DNA of 45,574 nt from Nitrospira sp. (GTDB taxonomy: Bacteria > Nitrospirota > Nitrospiria > Nitrospirales > Nitrospiraceae). The notes under the pieces were generated by a model. The model was given only the letters and a program-made list of their open reading frames with translations, was not told the DNA's origin and made no database searches. Shown one piece after another: positions 17,167 through 26,700 of this stretch (the first letter of the stretch is position 1; the number at the start of each line of letters is the position of its first letter). Location of the stretch: assembly GCA_005116945.1 (NCBI GenBank), contig SWDH01000029.1, positions 272,054 to 317,627 of the forward strand. The letters run 5' to 3'. Position numbers and translations under genes: made by a program.

Positions 17167-17680
17167 TAACGAGAGGTGAAAAGGATTGGAAGGCCCTCGC
17201 TCGGGTTAATGGCACGTCTCGGCGTGCCGGTGGGTGGGCGGGTGAGAAAGTCGTGCGCAATCGAGGATCAACCAGGCCACCCTTGAAAATGAATTGGGAG
17301 ATTGGAAAGACGCGCGCAGCGGGAGAGCAATTTAATACCTATTGTAGAGGGCGGAAGGCCAATGCTGTAGACCTCGGTTTGTCCCACGGCCGCGGTGGTT
17401 GCACCACACTCATGTTTCGCACGTCACGATCATCCGTGTGCTTCGGGCCTTTGCTTAAGGTAGCGCCATGGGAATCAGATCCCGTAGATTTGGTCTCAGT
17501 TGGGGGGCTACACCCGCTGACCTGCCCACCTCGACCACACCAACCAGTTGAGATTTCATGAATAGGCCTTCGGTGTGGTTGATATTGACCACCTATAGGG
17601 GGTTGAAAGAACTTTGTGAATTTAGAAGAATGTCTTCGATAGTTCATGAGAATGATCACCAGTCGTTGTGAAGGAATTCC

Positions 17681-17714
17681 CTTGCCACTGTATGCCATGG
17701 GATACAGTGGCAAG
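17681..17714. repeat. Perfect 13-bp stem-loop
   Basis: CTTGCCACTGTAT (17681-17693) and ATACAGTGGCAAG (17702-17714) are exact reverse complements around an 8-nt loop. There is no T-run on either side, so it is not a standard terminator. Confidence 0.8.
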
Positions 17715-17834
17715 ATCCTTGTGAAATCGACGCGATACAATCGCGCCACTCTCTAGGGTGTGGTCATTTCCCTTCATCGAGATGTGTCTTCTGAGGGATA
17801 GAAGGGGGACATCCATCAAAATACTCCTCCATAT

Positions 17835-17860
17835 CGTTGGAGGCCCTTCTTCCTCCAACG
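17835..17860. repeat. Perfect 9-bp stem-loop upstream of PilZ gene
   Basis: CGTTGGAGG (17835-17843) pairs with CCTCCAACG (17852-17860) around CCCTTCTT, 72 nt before the PilZ start. The stem holds GGAGG/CCTCC, so it could in principle compete with the real ribosome site (TTGGAGGCC, about 17919) by pairing. Confidence 0.6.
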
Positions 17861-17932
17861 GTACGGCGCTTGCTTTCTCATCTCCACAGAATCCTCTGAT
17901 AGCCAAGGATAGTTGAGATTGGAGGCCTGGCC

Positions 17933-18382
17933 ATGGCGACGCACACCGGTGAAGAAGTGCTTGCAGATTCCGCAGCTGTCGTCCAGGAGGGACGGAACGT
18001 AGACAGTGGAAATATTGACCACGCGTCTGCCGGGATATCGATTACGGCTATCCCTCAAGGACGCCGGTCTGAGGCGCGCGTGGATGAGCGGCGCAAGTGC
18101 TCGTATGAGGTGCTCAAAGCCATTGAGGGAGAGTCGATCGTCATAGGGCACGGAGAAGCCGTCACACTCAATCAGAGCACGGAAGGGATGCTTCTCCTCA
18201 TTCCCCTGGCCCCTCACGCGAATCGGATAATCGAAGTACACACCTCCCGTCCTGGGTGGAAGAGGACCGTAGATATCGTTGAAACCCGATGGACCAGGCC
18301 TCTAGAGGTAGAGACGGAGGGAAATCTCTATCTAGTTGGATGCCGACGTGTAGTCGGCCCCTGTCATTACTTGTCGTTCTAA
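17933..18382 (+). CDS. PilZ-like protein
   Basis: 149 residues. GGAGG precedes the ATG by a normal distance. After a ~50-residue variable N-terminus come RRKCSYEV (about 53-60), then a beta-barrel pattern with LNQSTEGMLLL (about 79-89; N-x-S-x-x-G as in PilZ), and a C-terminal GCRRVVGPCHYLSF. The first Arg cluster (RRK) is shorter than the canonical R-x3-R, so cyclic di-GMP binding is likely but not certain. It is preceded by a long hairpin-rich leader and followed by degenerate repeat R5. Confidence 0.7.
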   Translation: MATHTGEEVLADSAAVVQEGRNVDSGNIDHASAGISITAIPQGRRSEARVDERRKCSYEVLKAIEGESIVIGHGEAVTLNQSTEGMLLLIPLAPHANRIIEVHTSRPGWKRTVDIVETRWTRPLEVETEGNLYLVGCRRVVGPCHYLSF

Positions 18383-18448
18383 GAGCTTGTCCGACATTGA
18401 CTGTTCTGTTGCAGCGAATGGTCTTGTGACCATCTATGCCGTATCTTG

Positions 18449-18522
18449 CGCCAGGCGCTCAATAATCCTCAACGCCTTCCACCGAATATACCCCCGGTTT
18501 TTTCGGGGCTGCGGCTTCGCTA
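18449..18522 (+). repeat. Degenerate short-form repeat (R5)
   Basis: Keeps AATAATCCTCAACG, a CCCCCGGTT-like segment and GGGGCTGCGGC in order, but the basal arms and the central hairpin are eroded. Sense to the PilZ gene, about 66 nt after its stop, and just left of the RAYT left end. Confidence 0.5.
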
Positions 18523-18529
18523 AGGATCA

Positions 18530-19448
18530 ATAGGGTCATATCTTGTAATAGGATACTGGCTTGGTGCAGTATAGGCCATGGCTCGTCCTCTCCGCATTGA
18601 ATTCCCTGGTGCGCTCTATCACGTCACCTCGCGCGGCAACGCACGGCAGCGAGTCTTTCGTGATGACGAGGACCGCGAGACGTTCCTGGTCACCCTGGCC
18701 TGGGTGGTCGCACGCTTTGGGTGGCGCTGTCACGCATATTGCCTGATGGACAACCACGTGCACCTCTTGATTGAAACTCCTCAACCCAATCTCTCCCGCG
18801 GCATGCGCCAATTGAATGGCGTCTATACCCAACGCTTCAATCGTCGCCACAGAAAAGTGGGGCATCTGTTCCAGGGGCGGTTTAAGGCTATCCTAGTCGA
18901 AAAGGAAGGATATTTGCTGGAGCTGGCTCGCTATATTGTCCTCAATCCGGTGCGAGCCAAGATGGTGAAGACGCCGGAACGCTACCCTTGGAGTAGCTAC
19001 CGTGCGATGGTGGGATTAGCCCCTGTGCCGCATGCCTTGGCCACTGATTGGATTTTGAATCAGCTCGCCGACACCAGAGCCACCGCTCGGCGCCGCTATG
19101 CGAAGTTTGTGCATGACGGGATCGGTGTGCCTGGACCTTGGGAGGACGTCAAAGGGCAGGTGCTCTTAGGGAGCGAGGCCTTCGTCGAGCGTTTGACGCC
19201 GTTGCTTCAGGAATGTTCGACGACGGAAATCCCCAAGCGGCAGCGCTTGGTCCATCGTCCGTCCCTCAAGAAGCTCCTGGCTGGAGTGGATTCAAAAACG
19301 GCGCGCAATGTCGCCATGGTTCAGGCCTATCTCACGCATGGGTATACGCTCAGTGAGATCAGCCGGGCTGTCGGCTTGCACTATGCCACGATTAGTCGCC
19401 TGATCAAGGCGTTGGAGTAGATGTAGCAATACAAGATGTGACCCCTAT
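18530..19448 (+). mobile_element. RAYT element with imperfect terminal inverted repeats
   Basis: Left end 18530-18547 read on the minus strand is TACAAGATATGACCCTAT. Right end 19430-19448 read on the plus strand is TACAAGATGTGACCCCTAT. They differ by one substitution and one extra C. They bracket a single transposase gene with 30 nt and 9 nt of spacing. A related AGGGGTCACATTG lies at 20383-20395. Confidence 0.7.
18578..19420 (+). CDS. REP-associated tyrosine transposase (RAYT, Y1/HUH family)
   Basis: 280 residues. The HUH motif HVHLLIE (about 65-71) and catalytic Tyr in ELARYIVLNPVRAKM (about 114-128) are both present, as is the RAYT opening RIEFPGALYHVTSRGNARQ (about 6-24). It cuts and joins single-stranded DNA at hairpins. 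The C-terminus (about 235-280) adds a helix-turn-helix (YTLSEISRAVGLHYATISRLIKA), found in some RAYT subgroups. It appears intact. RAYTs normally act on short REP hairpins; which of the palindromes here it recognises, if any beyond its own ends, is not shown. Confidence 0.93.
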   Translation: MARPLRIEFPGALYHVTSRGNARQRVFRDDEDRETFLVTLAWVVARFGWRCHAYCLMDNHVHLLIETPQPNLSRGMRQLNGVYTQRFNRRHRKVGHLFQGRFKAILVEKEGYLLELARYIVLNPVRAKMVKTPERYPWSSYRAMVGLAPVPHALATDWILNQLADTRATARRRYAKFVHDGIGVPGPWEDVKGQVLLGSEAFVERLTPLLQECSTTEIPKRQRLVHRPSLKKLLAGVDSKTARNVAMVQAYLTHGYTLSEISRAVGLHYATISRLIKALE

Positions 19449-19492
19449 GGTTTTCTTTGCGCGGGATTATAGACTTCGCAGAGGAGCGTCCC

Positions 19493-20326
19493 ATGATAAC
19501 GGAATGGAGTGACCTTTTTCGGCCAGGTGAGGCCTCGAGTTTTTTGGACCGAAGGCCGCTGCCACTGTTCCGCCCGCAGGCAACCGCGTTTGATGCCAAC
19601 AACGCTTGGTGGCTTGCCGAGTTAAGCCGACTTGTGTATCGCCACGACATCGAGGAAAGCTCCTTCTTACCTCAACCTCGCCGCACGGAGTTTCTTGCTC
19701 AGGCTGGCCTGCGCCAGGTTGCCTTCTTCAATGCGAAACATGAGGGGGCCCAAGGATTCCTCGTTGAGTCCTTCGAGGGGCCTCCCTTCGCTGCCTTGGT
19801 GTTTCGTGGTACCGAGAACATCCGAGATTGGCTGACGAACCTCAACGTCCCTTTCGATACGGGCCACAATATTCCGGGACTGGTCCACAAGGGTTTCCTC
19901 AGAGCCTTGGACGCAGTCTGGTCGGATGTCGCATCCGCCCTTGCCCGCATCACCGTCCCCGTCTTCTATGCCGGGCACAGCATGGGCGCCGCATTGGCGA
20001 CGCTCGCGGCTGCTCGAAAACCTCCCCAAGCGCTCTACGCCTTTGGGAGCCCACGGATCGGAGACGACGTGTTCGCACAGGCGTTCACGACCATTCCGGC
20101 CTACCGCCTCGTTCACAATGACGATCCTGTGGTCGATCACCCGTCGGGGAGCTTTGACTATACTCACATCGGTGAGTTATACGCGCTGCACTCTTCTCCC
20201 ACTCCACCTCCAACTGAATGGCAGGATTGGTTCTCGACGCTCCGTAGCGTTCCCGCACCATTGGCGGATCATGCACCGATACACTATTCCCGATGTCTTG
20301 CAGCCATGGAGTCGTTCTCTGGGTAA
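19493..20326 (+). CDS. Lipase class 3 family protein
   Basis: 277 residues from the ATG at 19493, preceded by GAGGAG; the frame is open upstream but without a site. Class 3 lipase landmarks are the oxyanion motif LVFRGTENIRDWLTNL (about 102-117), the nucleophile elbow AGHSMGAALA (about 160-169), the acid in NDDPVVDHP (about 207-215) and a late His (YTHIGELY about 222-229). There is no signal peptide, so it would be cytoplasmic unless exported otherwise. It lies just outside the RAYT right end, and a further AGGGGTCAC motif sits after its 3' end, so it may have been associated with that element. Confidence 0.88.
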   Translation: MITEWSDLFRPGEASSFLDRRPLPLFRPQATAFDANNAWWLAELSRLVYRHDIEESSFLPQPRRTEFLAQAGLRQVAFFNAKHEGAQGFLVESFEGPPFAALVFRGTENIRDWLTNLNVPFDTGHNIPGLVHKGFLRALDAVWSDVASALARITVPVFYAGHSMGAALATLAAARKPPQALYAFGSPRIGDDVFAQAFTTIPAYRLVHNDDPVVDHPSGSFDYTHIGELYALHSSPTPPPTEWQDWFSTLRSVPAPLADHAPIHYSRCLAAMESFSG

Positions 20327-20381
20327 AGATGGCTGACGAAAAAATAGATCAGGCCTTGTCATCACCTATGTTACGAAACAG

Positions 20382-20408
20382 AAGGGGTCACATTGAGGTG
20401 GCCCCTTT
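20382..20408 (+). terminator. Stem-loop, possible terminator after lipase gene
   Basis: AAGGGGTCAC (20382-20391) pairs with GTGGCCCCTT (20398-20407), 10 bp with one G-U, followed only by a short T stretch. The left arm is related to the RAYT end sequence. Confidence 0.5.
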
Positions 20409-20430
20409 GCGTTACCTGCGACCCCTGTGA

Positions 20431-20601
20431 TTTGCGCGTACGGTAATAAAAACTGGGAGTACGACAATCAATCAGGGCTACCCCCGGTTTCGTATCGCCA
20501 GCATCGATGATCTGTCTATCAAGGAAGCAGAACGGATGTTTCACTGGCCACTAGGCAGCCGGCCTGATGAGCATCCGGAGTTCTTGGATCTTGAACTGTA
20601 A
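20431..20601 (+). pseudogene. Possible gene remnant
   Basis: An open frame of 56 codons ending in TAA reads like protein (PRFRIASIDDLSIKEAERMF, then HWPLGSRPDEHPEFLDLEL), with biased codon use. It has no start codon with a ribosome site, and a TGA lies directly upstream. It looks like the 3' end of a lost gene. It is the only thing of note in the 20327-20701 gap besides the stem-loop at 20382. The source family is not recognised. Confidence 0.35.
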
Positions 20602-20701
20602 ATGCGCTGGGGCTGATAATATCCCAGAGCCTTGATTGTTTGGAGCCTGCCACGGTGCAGTGGGTCGCAGAGATGGACGGAACTGATCGTTCGGTGATGT
20701 C

Positions 20702-21094
20702 ATGTTGAAGCAGATCCTGCTCATGGCCATGTTCATCCTGCTTTCATGCGGCACCGTGATGGCGGAATGGGTGCGGGCAGGTGGGACGCACAAGTACGAT
20801 GGGTATACGGATCTGTCGACGATCGGCGCCAATGCTCAACGGGTGACGATGTGGACCATGAAGGATTTTAAGGTGACCAGGCAGATTCCACTCGGAGCCT
20901 TTCGTTCTGTGAAAATCAAGAAACAATATGATTGCCGAGGCAACAAGAGCCGCCTGTTGCTCTTGAAGTACTTTACGGAGCCGATGGGGAAGGGCCGTGT
21001 GTTGTTCTCGGGAAAGGGGACTCAGCAGTGGTCGCGTGTGACTCCCGAGAGCGATAACGAAATCGAATGGAAGATCGCCTGTAAGCGGAAATAA
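20702..21094 (+). CDS. Surface-adhesin E-like secreted protein
   Basis: 130 residues with a signal peptide (about 1-21, ending VMA). The mature part opens with EWVRAGGTHKYDGYTDLSTI and contains VTMWTMKDFK and KKQYDC (Cys about 79), with Cys127 near the end. That matches the small surface-adhesin E / YbgF-associated family, which is widespread in beta-proteobacteria and related groups; its function is poorly known despite the name. The two cysteines may form a disulfide. It stands alone in this region. Confidence 0.75.
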   Translation: MLKQILLMAMFILLSCGTVMAEWVRAGGTHKYDGYTDLSTIGANAQRVTMWTMKDFKVTRQIPLGAFRSVKIKKQYDCRGNKSRLLLLKYFTEPMGKGRVLFSGKGTQQWSRVTPESDNEIEWKIACKRK

Positions 21095-21407
21095 GGGAAG
21101 ACCGTCTGCCGTATTCTCCTTCGCCTCCTGCCTCATTGATGGGCTCAGCCTGGTAACGATCGTCTCGATCGGACTTGTAGGCGAGGATCCTCACGGGCCG
21201 TCCCAGTGTGTTTCGACATGCCACTGTACTGTGACCGATGACCGTGGGTAGCTCGAACTACTTGACCCATGGTTGTGAAAACGATTGCCATGGAAGGATA
21301 GCGCAAGGTCTGGCCTTATATATTCATCCGATTGACATTTCACACCCTTGTAGTTAGGGTCCGGCCTGTTCAGTGAATGGTCGTTGCGAGGAGGGGAGGG
21401 GTGATTC
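21095..21407 (+). other. Intergenic region with weak promoter before HPF-like gene
   Basis: 313 nt without a gene. A possible promoter TTGACA (21332-21337), 17-nt spacer, TAGGGT (21355-21360) lies about 48 nt before the HPF-like start; the -35 is perfect, the -10 poor. Nothing else is recognisable. Confidence 0.35.
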
Positions 21408-21722
21408 ATGCAGATTCAAGTGAATACTGACCATAACATCACAGGGCGTGAAGATGTTGTGCGCCTCGTCCAGTCCACTGTCGAGGGGGCTGTCGGCCGA
21501 TTTGCCGACCGGATTACTCGAGTGGAGGCGCACCTCAGTGACACAAATAATCACAAGTCGAAGGGTGACGACAAACGGTGTTTGCTCGAAGCCCGATTGG
21601 CCGGTCTCCAGCCTATCGCAGTGAGTCATCTGGCGCCCACTATCGAGATTGCCGTGACCGAGGCCGCAGACAAACTACAGCGGGCGATCGAAAGCAAAGT
21701 TGGACGGATGCAGGCTCGCTAG
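21408..21722 (+). CDS. HPF/RaiA-family ribosome-associated protein
   Basis: 104 residues, short-form size. The family binds the 30S decoding region during stasis or hibernation. The pattern fits: N-terminal MQIQVNTDHNITG, then a helix with VEGAVGRFADRITRVEAHLSD (about 25-45), a charged loop, CLLEARLAG and a final helix KLQRAIESKVGRM (about 88-100). It lacks the C-terminal dimerisation domain of long HPF. AGGAGGGGAGGGG precedes the ATG, a very strong ribosome site. Confidence 0.85.
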   Translation: MQIQVNTDHNITGREDVVRLVQSTVEGAVGRFADRITRVEAHLSDTNNHKSKGDDKRCLLEARLAGLQPIAVSHLAPTIEIAVTEAADKLQRAIESKVGRMQAR

Positions 21723-21832
21723 CGCGGCTTGTTTCGGCGCGATAATCGTAGTGGAATTTTTCGCCCTATTTTGCGTACTATGGCGGTGAGCACATGCAGG
21801 CGCTGGGCGTCTAATATTGGAGGATGGAAACA

Positions 21833-22069
21833 ATGACCACACGTTTTGTCATACCTATTACCGCTGCGCTAGGGTGCATCATATTCATTGCGGCATGTGA
21901 TTCAAAAAAGCCTCCTACTCCGGCGTGTGTTGAGGCCGCCCGCCTCTGGGCAGAAGCGTTAGACACAGACGTGCGCGCTCCTGAGGGTGAGAAGGCGTCG
22001 GAGATAAAAATTCGAAAGGAAGCGCTTTCAGCATTAGAAAGTCGGAAGACCCAAGCGTGTGGGGAGTAG
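21833..22069 (+). CDS. Small lipoprotein
   Basis: 78 residues from the ATG at 21833; the ATG at 21824 abuts the GGAGG and leaves no spacing. A hydrophobic N-terminus ends in FIAAC, a lipobox, so the protein would be lipidated at Cys22. The rest is polar and helical with two further Cys near 33 and 75. Unrecognised family; the function cannot be inferred. Confidence 0.6.
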   Translation: MTTRFVIPITAALGCIIFIAACDSKKPPTPACVEAARLWAEALDTDVRAPEGEKASEIKIRKEALSALESRKTQACGE

Positions 22070-22224
22070 TCGGATCGAGCCGCATGTATCTGGGTGGAAA
22101 ATGGTACGGACTCTGGCGGATGCTCTCACGGAGGGAAACTCCCCCTCTCGTTGAGCATGCCTATCCTGTCGTGTGGGAATTGTTGAAAGGCCTTTGAACG
22201 CACAGAAATAGTTGGAGGCGCATC

Positions 22225-22527
22225 ATGGTCAAGGTTGCGTTGTTCGTTCGCCTGGAAGCAAAGCCCGGGAAAGAGAAAGAGGTCGAGAGTTTTCTCTTAT
22301 CCGGACTTCCCATCGTGCAGGCAGAGCCTGCCACCACGGCCTGGTTCGGACTCCGCCTGGGGCCGTCTACCTTCGGCATCTTTGACGCCTTTCCCGACGA
22401 GGCCGGCCGTCAGGCTCATCTGACGGGCCGGGTCGCAGCGGCACTGATGGCCAAGGCCGGTGAGTTGTTGGCGACACCCCCGTCTATCGAGAAAGTCGAT
22501 GTTCTTGCGGCAAAGTTGCCAGTCTAG
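22225..22527 (+). CDS. ABM-domain protein (putative quinol monooxygenase-like)
   Basis: 100 residues, a single ferredoxin-like ABM fold: MVKVALFVRLEAKPGKEKEVESFL at the N-terminus, TTAWFGLRLGPSTFGIFDAFPDEAGRQAHL in the middle (about 38-67). ABM proteins are cofactor-free monooxygenases or small oxidative/heme-degrading enzymes working as dimers; the substrate cannot be told. A TTGGAGG site precedes the ATG. No pathway genes adjoin. Confidence 0.8.
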   Translation: MVKVALFVRLEAKPGKEKEVESFLLSGLPIVQAEPATTAWFGLRLGPSTFGIFDAFPDEAGRQAHLTGRVAAALMAKAGELLATPPSIEKVDVLAAKLPV

Positions 22528-22672
22528 CCAGAGTTATTCTGACTGTTTCCGTTGTGCTGGTAGATGTTGTGGCGAGGGGAACAGCTGGAATATTCTCCCT
22601 CTCGTTTCCTCCCACTCGCCCCTCGTTCGGTTTCTCTGACATTTCTCCACGAACCCCCATGATTAGTGCTGA

Positions 22673-23656
22673 TTAGGGCATTGTCTTTGCTGTCGGCTGA
22701 GGGAGCAGGTCTCCCAGCGAGCGAAAGCTGAGCTTCAGCCCATGACAGACCTCGACTTGCCGATCGAAGCGATTCTTCGTCCGAATTATCTTGCGCAGCG
22801 TGCCGAAGGCCACCCGCCCCCAGGCGGCGATATGGAACACAGACAGAGGGTAGTCGGTGCCGAAGAGGAGGCGTTCATGAATCTCCGGATAATGGCGAAG
22901 ATGCAGTAGCATGCGCATTCGATTGGGCAGCGTCAGTGCGGAGATGTCGGCGTAGAAGTTGGGGTAGCGCTTGGCGAACTCGTGAAACGTAGGGATGAAT
23001 TTTTCATAGAGCATCAGGCCGTAGCTGCAGGCATGAGCGGCGATAACTGTCACGCCTTCATCCAGTGCAAGGCGGAGCCGATCAGGATCTCCTACCGATT
23101 GATCCTTGCCGATCAAACTGAATTCGTATCCGACGTGACTCAGGAATGGAAGCTTCCGTTCAGCGAGCGCCCGATAGAAGGCTTTGTAACGCGGGTCGGA
23201 CGGATTGAATTGCTGTGCGTTGGGCAACACTTTCACCAATGTGGCTCCGGCGTCGGCGCAACGGTGCACTTCTTCGATCGCATCTTGCCGCTGGGGGTTG
23301 ATCGAGACGCCGGCAAGGAATTCATCGGGGTGGGCCTGCGCAGTCTTGAGCACATAATCGTTGCCGATCAGAAAGTCTGTGTGCGCTCGATCGAGACGCC
23401 CCATGTGGTCGTAGGCTCCATCCATGCCGAGGAGAACGGATTTATTAACATAATGCGATAAACGAAGTTCATCAAGTAAGTCGCTGATATATTTCTTATT
23501 AGCCTCACACGGTGTGTCAGGGTTAAGTTGGTGTTTCCAGAGCAAGAAGCGAAACAATGGACTCTTGAGCATCTTCGGGGAGATATAGCAGCCGTTGTCA
23601 CCGTCAGGCAGCGCGGCGAGGTGCACATGGCAGTCGATCAGGGTTTTGCCTGTCAT
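22673..23656 (-). CDS. Amidohydrolase-related metal-dependent hydrolase
   Basis: 327 residues. The TIM-barrel amidohydrolase 2 pattern is present: DCHVHLA (about 8-14) supplies two metal ligands, LSHVGYE (about 182-188) and IAAHACSYG (about 218-226) further histidines, and FGTDYPLS (about 275-282) the catalytic Asp. This family includes decarboxylases and lactone or amide hydrolases; no substrate is evident. The stop lies 23673 side-on from nothing else; the start is 59 nt from the end of the LplT-Aas fusion on the same strand. Confidence 0.82.
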   Translation of the reverse strand: MTGKTLIDCHVHLAALPDGDNGCYISPKMLKSPLFRFLLWKHQLNPDTPCEANKKYISDLLDELRLSHYVNKSVLLGMDGAYDHMGRLDRAHTDFLIGNDYVLKTAQAHPDEFLAGVSINPQRQDAIEEVHRCADAGATLVKVLPNAQQFNPSDPRYKAFYRALAERKLPFLSHVGYEFSLIGKDQSVGDPDRLRLALDEGVTVIAAHACSYGLMLYEKFIPTFHEFAKRYPNFYADISALTLPNRMRMLLHLRHYPEIHERLLFGTDYPLSVFHIAAWGRVAFGTLRKIIRTKNRFDRQVEVCHGLKLSFRSLGDLLPQPTAKTMP

Positions 23657-23715
23657 TGGCGAACTATCATGTTGGCAATCAGCTTCCAGATTTCCAATAA
23701 CTCAGCACCCAGCAC

Positions 23716-26700
23716 TCAGGACTCAGCACTGCTCCCGAGTCGTTCCATGGCAATCCGTTTGAGGCCACGCAGGTCCATCTTGCCGGTTCCCAGCACGGGC
23801 AAGGCTTCGACTTTGACGAAGTTGGCTCGGGAAGGGATGAAGAGGTTGGGGAGGCCATTAGAGGCTAGCTGAACAAGAATCTCTGGGATACGAGCTTCAT
23901 CCAGTGTGTGTAGTACAGCCAGTCGCTCACCTTTTTTTTCATCCGGTAGACCAGTAACGGCAAAGACTTGCGTGTCGATGTTTGCAGCAAGATGCAAGGC
24001 TTCTTCGACCTTGCCATGCGGGACCATTTCGCCGCCGATTTTGGAAAACCGCGAGAGCCGATCGGTGATCGTCAAGAATCCGTCTTCATCCAACATCGCA
24101 ATGTCGCCGGTGATGTACCAGCCATCGCGCAGGGCGTTGGCCGTCAGATCCTCGCGTCCTAGGTACCCCTTCATGACGTTGGGCCCTTTGATCAGCAACA
24201 TGCCAGGTGTATCAGGAGGCAGTGCGGCAAAGCTGTCGGGATCGACGATGTGCACAGAGACGCCTGGCAGTGGTTGGCCGACCGTTCCTCGCCGCGAAGC
24301 CGGTTGGAAGTATCCGGCGGCCCGGAAGTCAGGACAATTAACCGCAACAACGGGCGCACATTCAGTGATGCCGTAGCCCTCGATCGGCTCGATGCCGAAC
24401 CGGTCTTTAAACCCCTCCACAAGCCGGCGTGGAAGTTTTTCAGCGCCGGTCAGGACTATGCGCAGCGAGCTGAATTGCTCCGGGGTGCAACGGCGATGGT
24501 ACAGCTGAAGAAAGGTTGGCGTGGTGACGAGGAACGTGATGCGGTAACGGCGCACGAGTTCGCCGATAGCAGCGACATCGAGCGGGGACGGATGAAAGAC
24601 CATGCCCGCGTTATTGAACATGACGAGCCAAAAGACGAGATAGCCGAACGAATGGAAGAACGGAAGAATGCCGAGCACTCGCTCGTCGTGGTAGAGATGA
24701 AGAATCTGACTGGCCCCCTGCTCATTGGCGTCGACATTGAAGTGAGAGAGCATCACACCTTTCGGTTCTCCTGTACTGCCGCTGCTGAAGATGATGGTGG
24801 CCAAGTCGTCCATGGTCAGGGGGGTGTGCTGTCCGCAGGCCCGTTCGATCACGCGCGCAGGCGCGCAGAGGGCCAGGAGACTCGCAGCGAGTTTCTGTCC
24901 TGTGCCGATGGCGCGCGCGATGTCCTCCAGCCACACGATCGACGGTCCGTCCGGCAACTCCAGCTTGGCCTTCTCGACAAAGACTCGGCTAGTGACGATG
25001 GTGCGAAGGCCGGCAAGTCGTACGGCGGCTTCGAGGCCTGATTTACCGACTGTGTAATTGAGATTCACGCTGGTTTTTCCGCACAGGGGCGCAGCTACGT
25101 TGACCAATGCGCCGGCGACGGTTGGCGGGAGCAGGATGCCGACACGGGGCTGGTCTTTCCAATGTGGCCGAAGCATTCTGGCGAGCACGATGGACCCGAT
25201 CAGGGCTTGGAGCGACGACACCTGTGGGCGAGTCTGGTCTGCCATGGCGAAGCGGAAAGGATGCCGCCTCATGGCATGGATGAATTCACGGTGCAGTGGC
25301 CGGCGAGAGGATTTCCGCAGGCGCCAGGCCTCCTCTCCGAGTGTGCGAACCGCGTCGCGGAGTGTGTGCGCCGGCGTATCCGATGACAGGGGCGCGCCGA
25401 AGGATACGGTCAGCGGATAGGGAATTCGCTCAGGCCATTTTCTGAGGAAACGACCTCGCTCAAAGCTGAAGATGCTGCCCCAGACGCGATCCAAGTGTGT
25501 GGGGATGACTGGCACCTGCCGTCCCTTCACGATCCGTTCGAAGCCGCGGCGGAACGGCAACAGTGTGCCGGTTCGAGTGATCTGTCCTTCAGGGAAGATG
25601 CAGACGATTTCTCCGTCGTCGAGGGCCTGCCCCGCACTGCGCAGCGCCCGAAGAACCATGCGCGGGCCGCCGGTCGAAGCAATTGGGATGACCTTCATGG
25701 CCGTCATCAGCCATTGAAGCAATGGGTGGGTGGCATAGGCCGCATCCACCACGAATCGTATAGGCCGATCAATGCTGGCCATGAGCAAGAAACCATCCAC
25801 AAACGACATGTGATTCGGGACGAGCAATGCCCCACCGGATTGTGGGATGTGGTGCAGGCCGATGATGCGGAGTCGATAGAGCGTGTTCGTGAACATGATG
25901 AGCAGCAGCCGCAGGAACACATCGGGCATTAGCCAAAGGGCCCACGCGGTGCCGCCTATGGTCACTCCGGCGGTGACGAGGAAAATGTTGCTCGTCGAGA
26001 GACCGGCATTCGCGAGCGAGCCGCCGGCGAGCGAGCCCAACAGAATTCCGGTGAAGACACAGGTGTTGGAAAACGAAATGACGGCACCGCGCCGATCGGG
26101 TGGCGATCTCCATTGGAGAATGGCGTTCAAGGGCACGAAGATGAATGAACAACAGATTCCGAGGAGTCCCAGTATCAGGAATGTTCCGACCAACTGTGGC
26201 GTCAGTCCGCCGAGCAAGGACAGAGCGATGGAGGCGCCGACGGCTCCCAATGGGACTAGTCCGTACTCAATCCGGCTCTTGGAAAGCCGTCCGACCAGCA
26301 TGGCGCCGACGCCGATACCGATGGACAACAGCGTAAGCGGGAGCCCCGCCTTTGCATCCGAGAGAAGCAGAACGGCTTTCGCATAGACGAGGATGTTTTG
26401 AGCGAAGAGGCTCGCAATCGTCCAAAAAAATATTTCTCCTGGAATGGCAAGGCGCAACAGTCGTTCTGACTGAATGGCCGACCAGGCGACGCGGATCGTC
26501 GAGCCTATGCCGCCGGACGTGCGCGCCGGCGAGACCTGGGGAATGGCAAAGGCTGCGACCAAACCGATTACTGACAAGGCGGCTAGAACGAGGGGCGCTA
26601 TCCAGGCTTGGTCGCCAGCGCTCTGCAAGAGAAACCCTCCGGCTGCCGTGCCGGTCAGGATGGCTGCAAATGTCCACATCTCCAACAGGCCGTTACCGGA

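Larger units (their letters stand above)
17167..17932. other. Gene-poor stretch with hairpins
   Basis: 766 nt between palindrome A and the PilZ protein. No ORF here has a convincing ribosome site plus coding character. It contains several inverted repeats: ACCACACC/GGTGTGGT (about 17534 and 17571), a 13-bp perfect stem at 17681-17714 and a 9-bp perfect stem at 17835-17860. I compared it by eye with tmRNA, RNase P RNA and 6S RNA landmarks and found none. It may be a leader region of the PilZ gene or hold an unrecognised small RNA. Confidence 0.45.

Noticed and set aside
17076-17561. Plus-strand ORF of 161 codons beginning in palindrome A
   Set aside because: Only the palindrome part resembles anything (copy B), and that resemblance is structural; the remainder shows no coding character.
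17339-17749. Minus-strand ORF of 136 codons
   Set aside because: Low-complexity composition, spans a perfect hairpin, no ribosome site; probably chance.
17167-17932. tmRNA, RNase P RNA or 6S RNA in the gene-poor stretch
   Set aside because: None of their conserved segments could be found on either strand.
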